A model generated the notes under the pieces. The model saw nothing but the letters and a program-made list of their open reading frames with translations, did no database searches and was not told the DNA's origin. Of a stretch of DNA of 64,000 nt, positions 60,681-64,000 are shown piece after piece. The translations under genes and the position numbers were made by a program. How positions within the stretch are numbered: position 1 is the first letter of the stretch; each line of letters starts with the position of its first letter. This DNA is from Septoria linicola (Eukaryota > Ascomycota > Dothideomycetes > Mycosphaerellales > Mycosphaerellaceae): assembly GCA_024114885.1 (NCBI GenBank), contig CP099431.1, forward strand, positions 558,001 to 622,000, in the 5' to 3' direction.

Positions 60681-60735
60681 CGAGATAGAAGTGGCACACT
60701 AGCTTATCTAGCACACTCGCTTATCAAACACGTTA

Positions 60736-61029
60736 GTTCTATTAGTGTTAGCCAGTTTCGTCTCGGCGCGCTTCGCGACATGCTAATCGTTGGTCTGGCC
60801 AACTGAAGGCCTTGCCACGGCTGGTCAATTCGCAGCTTTGATGCGCTCCTTCTCGCAAGCCTTCTTTAGCCGTCCTGTAGCATACGTGCGCTGGAAGGAC
60901 ATGGCCCATGTCACAAATTGCTGCAGCGGTCTGCTATTACACTGGTGGACATTGTATGATAAAGATGGTGTTCTTGAACCAGAGGAGGACAGCTTCCTGG
61001 CGGACTTGGGAACACACGGACAGCAGTGA
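60736..61029 (+). pseudogene. Continuation of the gene cut by Fot1
   Basis: Begins in phase with the frame ending at 43535. After about 15 codons the protein-like reading shifts by one base near 60787 and runs to TGA at 61027-61029 (L-L-L-H-W-W-T-L-Y-D-K-D-G-V-L-E-P-E-E-D). A frameshift or a small unrecognised intron is implied. Function unknown. Confidence 0.4.
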
Positions 61030-61111
61030 CGGGAGTCTAAGACCCGGTGCAGCAGAGACGAGGCCGGTTTCCAGAGCAAATTAATAGATACTATTACACA
61101 TCTCTGCTAGT

Positions 61112-61497
61112 AGCTCGGGGAGGGGAGTTGCATCGTCTTGCTCGAGACTGGTGTGACGGATCGGCATGACCGCAACACCACCACCCACATCACTGTCGCC
61201 CACTCTCCGCCGCTCTTCGACTTCTGGTCAACTGCGAATTATCGCAAAGCACACCTCAAGCGCACATACTCCGCTCGCGATCGTGGCCCTCTGTTGCCGC
61301 TGCCTCGCCTCCCGAATAACTTCGTGGTTGGGCTGCTAAACGCATTCCCAACCTTGAAGTTTGTTGAGCTGGTGAAAGGAAAGTTCGAGAATACAAGTGG
61401 CAAGAACCCCGAATTTGCAGAGATGAAAGACAGGATCGTGGACCTGCACGTCGGCGACTTCGTAAGCAGGTTCCATCTTATGAACTTTATACGATGA
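61112..61497 (+). pseudogene. Exon-like frame, unknown protein C-terminus
   Basis: Opened by an acceptor-like CTAGTAG at 61111 and closed by TGA. 128 codons of ordinary composition (N-N-F-V-V-G-L-L-N-A-F-P-T-L-K-F-V-E-L). No ATG, so probably the last exon of the gene upstream. Its end overlaps the last 11 bases of the convergent gene on the - strand. Confidence 0.4.
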
Positions 61498-61774
61498 AAT
61501 GGTGTTTGTACAACTGGGACGACGAGACTATGATCTCGATACTGTAGGTCATTCGTTGCGCGATTGTTATGACGCTAAGGGCGAGGTTGTTGGTTATTGA
61601 GTCTGTACTAGAGGAAGGCAGGAGTTCCAAGGTGTGGAGAGATAGAGATAGCACGATGTTGTCGACTGTAAATGGGTAGGAGAGATCGAAAGAGGAGTGG
61701 GAGGGATTGGCTTGGAAGGCGGGGTAGAGGGTATATAGCGTTACGAGGATAAGGAATGTTTGGGCTGCGGGCAT
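61487..61774 (-). CDS. Putative small secreted protein, 95 aa
   Basis: ATG start and TAA stop, no intron needed. The N-terminus M-P-A-A-Q-T-F-L-I-L-V-T-L-Y-T-L-Y-P-A-F has the form of a signal peptide, with a likely cleavage after A-F-Q-A. The mature part (about 73 residues) is Ser/Thr/Leu-rich and has no cysteine. Small secreted proteins next to repeat-rich DNA are a common setting for effector genes in plant-associated fungi, but nothing here shows such a role. A chance frame is the main alternative. Confidence 0.45.
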   Translation of the reverse strand: MPAAQTFLILVTLYTLYPAFQANPSHSSFDLSYPFTVDNIVLSLSLHTLELLPSSSTDSITNNLALSVITIAQRMTYSIEIIVSSSQLYKHHFIV

Positions 61775-62378
61775 TGATTTGAGGCCAGAGTAGTGTTATT
61801 TCTGTAACCTCACTTGCTGTATGGAGGAAATGAAGGCCAGACACCTGATGTGGAACGTGCCGAATACATAGTCTCTTCTAGTGTTACACAATGGGGCATT
61901 ACACTCATCCTTCGTGCCATCACTGAAGCTGGCAGTCCCCAGATGCGGACAACCCTGTTCTTCACATTCTCACCTCGAAAGGGAGTCTGATCAGCCCTCA
62001 ATTCTTGGGGAACTCGGGAAGGCTTTTTTCACAGCCACTCTGTCCTAATCCCCCAAGGTCAGTGCCCATCCATGCAGATGGCTTCCTTGGTGTAGACTGG
62101 TGACGCCAAGCTGTCATTGACCTCGCTGGCGTTCACAGGTTGTCCCGCCCTCTTCAAGTTCCCTCCAGTATCCTCCTTCGCCTCCTCCTCCTCCCCGGTC
62201 GTTTTAGCGGGAGGGTTGTAGTCCACCATTGGCAGCGGCTACACAACCATACCCACTTCGGGAACACGCGCCAAAGACATAGCGACCGAGTCGCTCACGT
62301 AGACGACTCTCATAAAGCGGCACGAACGAACAGAGCTTGTCGGTCGGATGCTGGCGACGGCGACGCGCGTGACCATAG

Positions 62379-62834
62379 ATCACCATTGATGTGACAGCTT
62401 GGGTGCGCATCGATGTCCTGGAATGGGAGCACATCAATGCAGCGCAGCCAAATCCTGTGCGTGAAGAAGTGAGGGAGCCGATGCGAGCTCGTCATGCGCT
62501 TGGACGATGGTGGCGCCAGCAGTTGGAGAGGATGAGAAGCAGAAAGAGCGTCAGGCAGTCCAGCTCGCCATACACTGCCTTTGTCGGCATTGGGACGTCT
62601 CTGCTCGATGACCGACACGTGCACTTGCTCCCGGCTTGCTCTTGCTATCTTAATTCAACCTTCCACCTGCACCTGCACCCGCGCCAGTACAGAGCCTGCC
62701 GCTCTGAAGCGCACTGCATCTCAGAGACGGAGCGAGGGCAGCCTCGATCATGTCAAACAACCAGCATAAGCGTTCGCAATCTTTGCAGCGTAAACGCAAG
62801 AATAGCGACCGCCAGCAGTGGATCACATTCCTAG
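62379..62834 (+). pseudogene. Exon-like frame rich in Arg and Trp
   Basis: Opened by an acceptor-like CCATAG at 62373-62378. The first 80 codons are strongly protein-like (W-V-R-I-D-V-L-E-W-E-H-I-N-A-A, then R-W-W-R-Q-Q-L-E-R-M-R-S-R-K); the rest is less so. The frame overlaps the next one in another phase, so one of the two probably ends by splicing in this interval. Confidence 0.35.
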
Positions 62835-62985
62835 GAGCAGACTCAGTTTCAGAGACGCAGCGATTGCAGCCTCGATCAAGATCCAAACAACCGGCATAAG
62901 CGTTCGCATCCTCTACAGCGCAGACGCAACAAGAGCAGCCTCGATCAAGATTCAGACAACCAGCATACTCTGCAGCGTAAACGAG
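62741..62985 (+). repeat. Threefold imperfect tandem repeat
   Basis: Blocks containing CCTCGATCA, CAAACAACC (or CAGACAACC), GCATAAGCGTTCGCA and GCAGCGTAAACGCAA recur with a period of about 60-120 bases. They underlie the repeated basic motif in the frame described above. Confidence 0.55.
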
Positions 62986-63303
62986 CGAAGAGTAAACTCA
63001 AGAAAGCTGGCGAGTTCCAGGCCAACGACACTCTAAGAGCATCCCTCGGCCCGGAGCGGTCACAGTTGCAGCATAACTTGCCGACTCCAGACATTGACAA
63101 CGGCAATGGAGGCGATCTTGATGATGCTAGCAGCGATATTCTGATGGATCATTCCCGGACCAAGGCCGTCACTCAAATCGCCTCGGAGCTCAGCCCCGCC
63201 AGCCACGACCACCTCACTGATCTTGCTGGAGGAAATTTTGCTTCCGATCTGTTCAAGAATATCGCGCACAAGACCAACTGTGCTCGACCACAGACCTCAT
63301 CTT
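62750..63303 (+). pseudogene. Basic repeat protein, frameshifted or spliced
   Basis: ATG at 62750 opens M-S-N-N-Q-H-K-R-S-Q-S-L-Q-R-K-R-K-N-S. The same motif recurs twice downstream in another phase (N-N-R-H-K-R-S, L-Q-R-R-R; D-N-Q-H-T-L-Q-R-K-R). That phase runs on through an acidic segment (G-D-L-D-D-A-S-S-D-I-L) to TGA at 63301-63303. The motif resembles a nuclear localisation signal. A one-base frameshift or intron between about 62830 and 62860 is required. Family unknown. Confidence 0.4.
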
Positions 63304-63401
63304 GACCATCGCTTGCGGGATCGGCTCAAAGCTTGTGCTAGCGCGATAGGCGGCCTTCGGCTTGCTTCCTTGCCAGATTCTCTGGTTCATCTGCTCTGGG
63401 A

Positions 63402-63806
63402 ATGACGACGACGAGAACCAGGAATTGCACCGCGTCCACAGCCGACAACACCTCCGCGCCGATCTCGACATGCGCGCGCAACCCTCCGACACAGATCCAG
63501 ACCTCAATTCCAATTCCGATATACACGTCAGCGACAGCAATAGCGATATCAGCGAACATGGCATCGACCAGCAGCAGATGTCGCCGATGCTACATCGACA
63601 TGCGCACAAGCGGCTCTGCATACGACAGCCTAGAAGCTGGGCACGATCGAGGTATGATTGAAAGACAACAACGTAGGCGGAATGCCCTAGCAGCTAGCAG
63701 CGCTTGTAAGCCAGAAGGTATTAGAAGCGAGAAAGTCGACACTGATGTGATGTCTTTGACGAACAACTATGATTCCGACATCTGGTCGCACAGCAGGCCG
63801 ACCTGA
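63402..63806 (+). pseudogene. Exon-like frames, acidic then basic
   Basis: Two overlapping phases look coding. One (63395-63580) is Asp/Ser-rich (D-T-D-P-D-L-N-S-N-S-D-I-H). The other (63590-63806) reads A-Y-D-S-L-E-A-G-H-D-R-G-M-I-E-R-Q-Q-R-R-R and ends at TGA. A splice joining them would continue the gene beginning at 62750. No domain is recognised. Confidence 0.3.
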
Positions 63807-64000
63807 GCAGTGTGGCAAAGCAAGAGTAGCGAGATGCCGTGGACTTCTTCGGTCTACAAGCATCACTCACGCCAGCTCAATACCCAGCTTCACTCCAAGC
63901 CCAGTGCTGCTTGGAGCTCAGTGACTCGCTGCCAGTGGCTGTGGAGGTGCACAGTGTGGGGTCAAACCACGAGGACACGCGCCGCCCTCCGCGGCTGCCT

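Larger units (their letters stand above)
43536..60733 (-). mobile_element. Fot1/pogo (Tc1-mariner) element with two nested insertions
   Basis: Terminal inverted repeats of about 44 bases match at both ends (left starts ACGTGTTTAATAAGCG; the right end reads ACGTGTTTGATAAGCG on the - strand). Both are flanked by TA (43534-43535 and 60734-60735). The right TIR keeps CA/TG while the left is partly RIP-mutated. Removing the hAT (8,229 bp plus 8-bp duplication) and the gypsy element (7,126 bp plus 5-bp duplication) leaves 1,830 bp, as expected for this family. Confidence 0.9.
60734..64000. other. Host DNA island 4
   Basis: Balanced composition from the Fot1 border to the window end. It contains the exon-like frames and small genes listed below. 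61800-62378 and 63807-64000 show nothing I could support. Confidence 0.55.

Noticed and set aside
43433..61029. Choosing one strand firmly for the gene interrupted by Fot1
   Set aside because: Both strands are open and protein-like across the joined site; without homology the strand cannot be decided, so only interruption of coding-like DNA is claimed.
1..64000. CRISPR arrays, bacterial operons, tRNA or rRNA genes
   Set aside because: No regularly spaced direct repeats, no cloverleaf or rRNA segments were seen; the introns, RIP and element types indicate a filamentous fungus.

Overview
This window looks like a repeat-rich, gene-poor segment of a filamentous ascomycete genome (Pezizomycotina). 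That is inferred from two things: fungal-type short introns (GTAAGT/GTACGT donors, RCTRAC-like branch sites, 50-150 nt), and mutation of repeats of the RIP type (repeat-induced point mutation). About three quarters of the window is AT-rich DNA in which CA and TG are almost gone, TA is greatly enriched and CG is kept. This is the footprint of RIP acting on CpA on both strands. Almost every stop in the old transposon frames is TAG or TAA, as expected from CAG, CAA and TGG codons. The remainder is balanced-composition DNA in four islands (about 2591-9990, 13141-19700, 41330-43535 and 60734-64000). These hold short, broken or multi-exon gene remnants, a few plausible small genes, and no recognisable housekeeping gene.

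Layout: 1-2590 is the 3' part of a hAT transposon (+ strand). 9991-13140 is a second hAT (- strand). About 19600-41330 is an unclassified element of about 8.4 kb whose long + strand ORF is split by a 13.2-kb Ty3/gypsy element (23039-36283, - strand, 280-bp LTRs, 5-bp target duplication). 43536-60733 is a three-layer nest. The base is a Fot1/pogo element (- strand, TIRs, TA duplication). An 8,229-bp hAT-like element (44357-52585, 17-bp TIRs, 8-bp duplication ATAATAGG) and a 7,126-bp Ty3/gypsy element (53163-60288, 205-bp LTRs, 5-bp duplication CCTAG) sit inside its transposase gene. Removing both insertions with one copy of each duplication leaves 1,830 bp, a normal Fot1-family length.

The most striking observation is in the 8.2-kb hAT-like element. 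On the strand opposite its transposase it carries a RIP-mutated but readable histone H3-type gene, with the histone-fold core, two introns and unusual N- and C-terminal extensions. Introns of both the H3 gene and the transposase gene contain the same short repeat (core TAGTCGG / CCGACTA, eight copies across the element). A histone-carrying DNA transposon with repeat-bearing introns is the best candidate here for an undescribed system. The copy in this window is dead.

The host islands appear to be one older locus pulled apart by insertions. The Fot1 insertion site lies within a coding-like reading frame that continues on both sides. Near the right end lie a plausible small secreted protein gene (- strand, 61487-61774) and a basic, repeat-containing gene (+ strand, 62379-63806).
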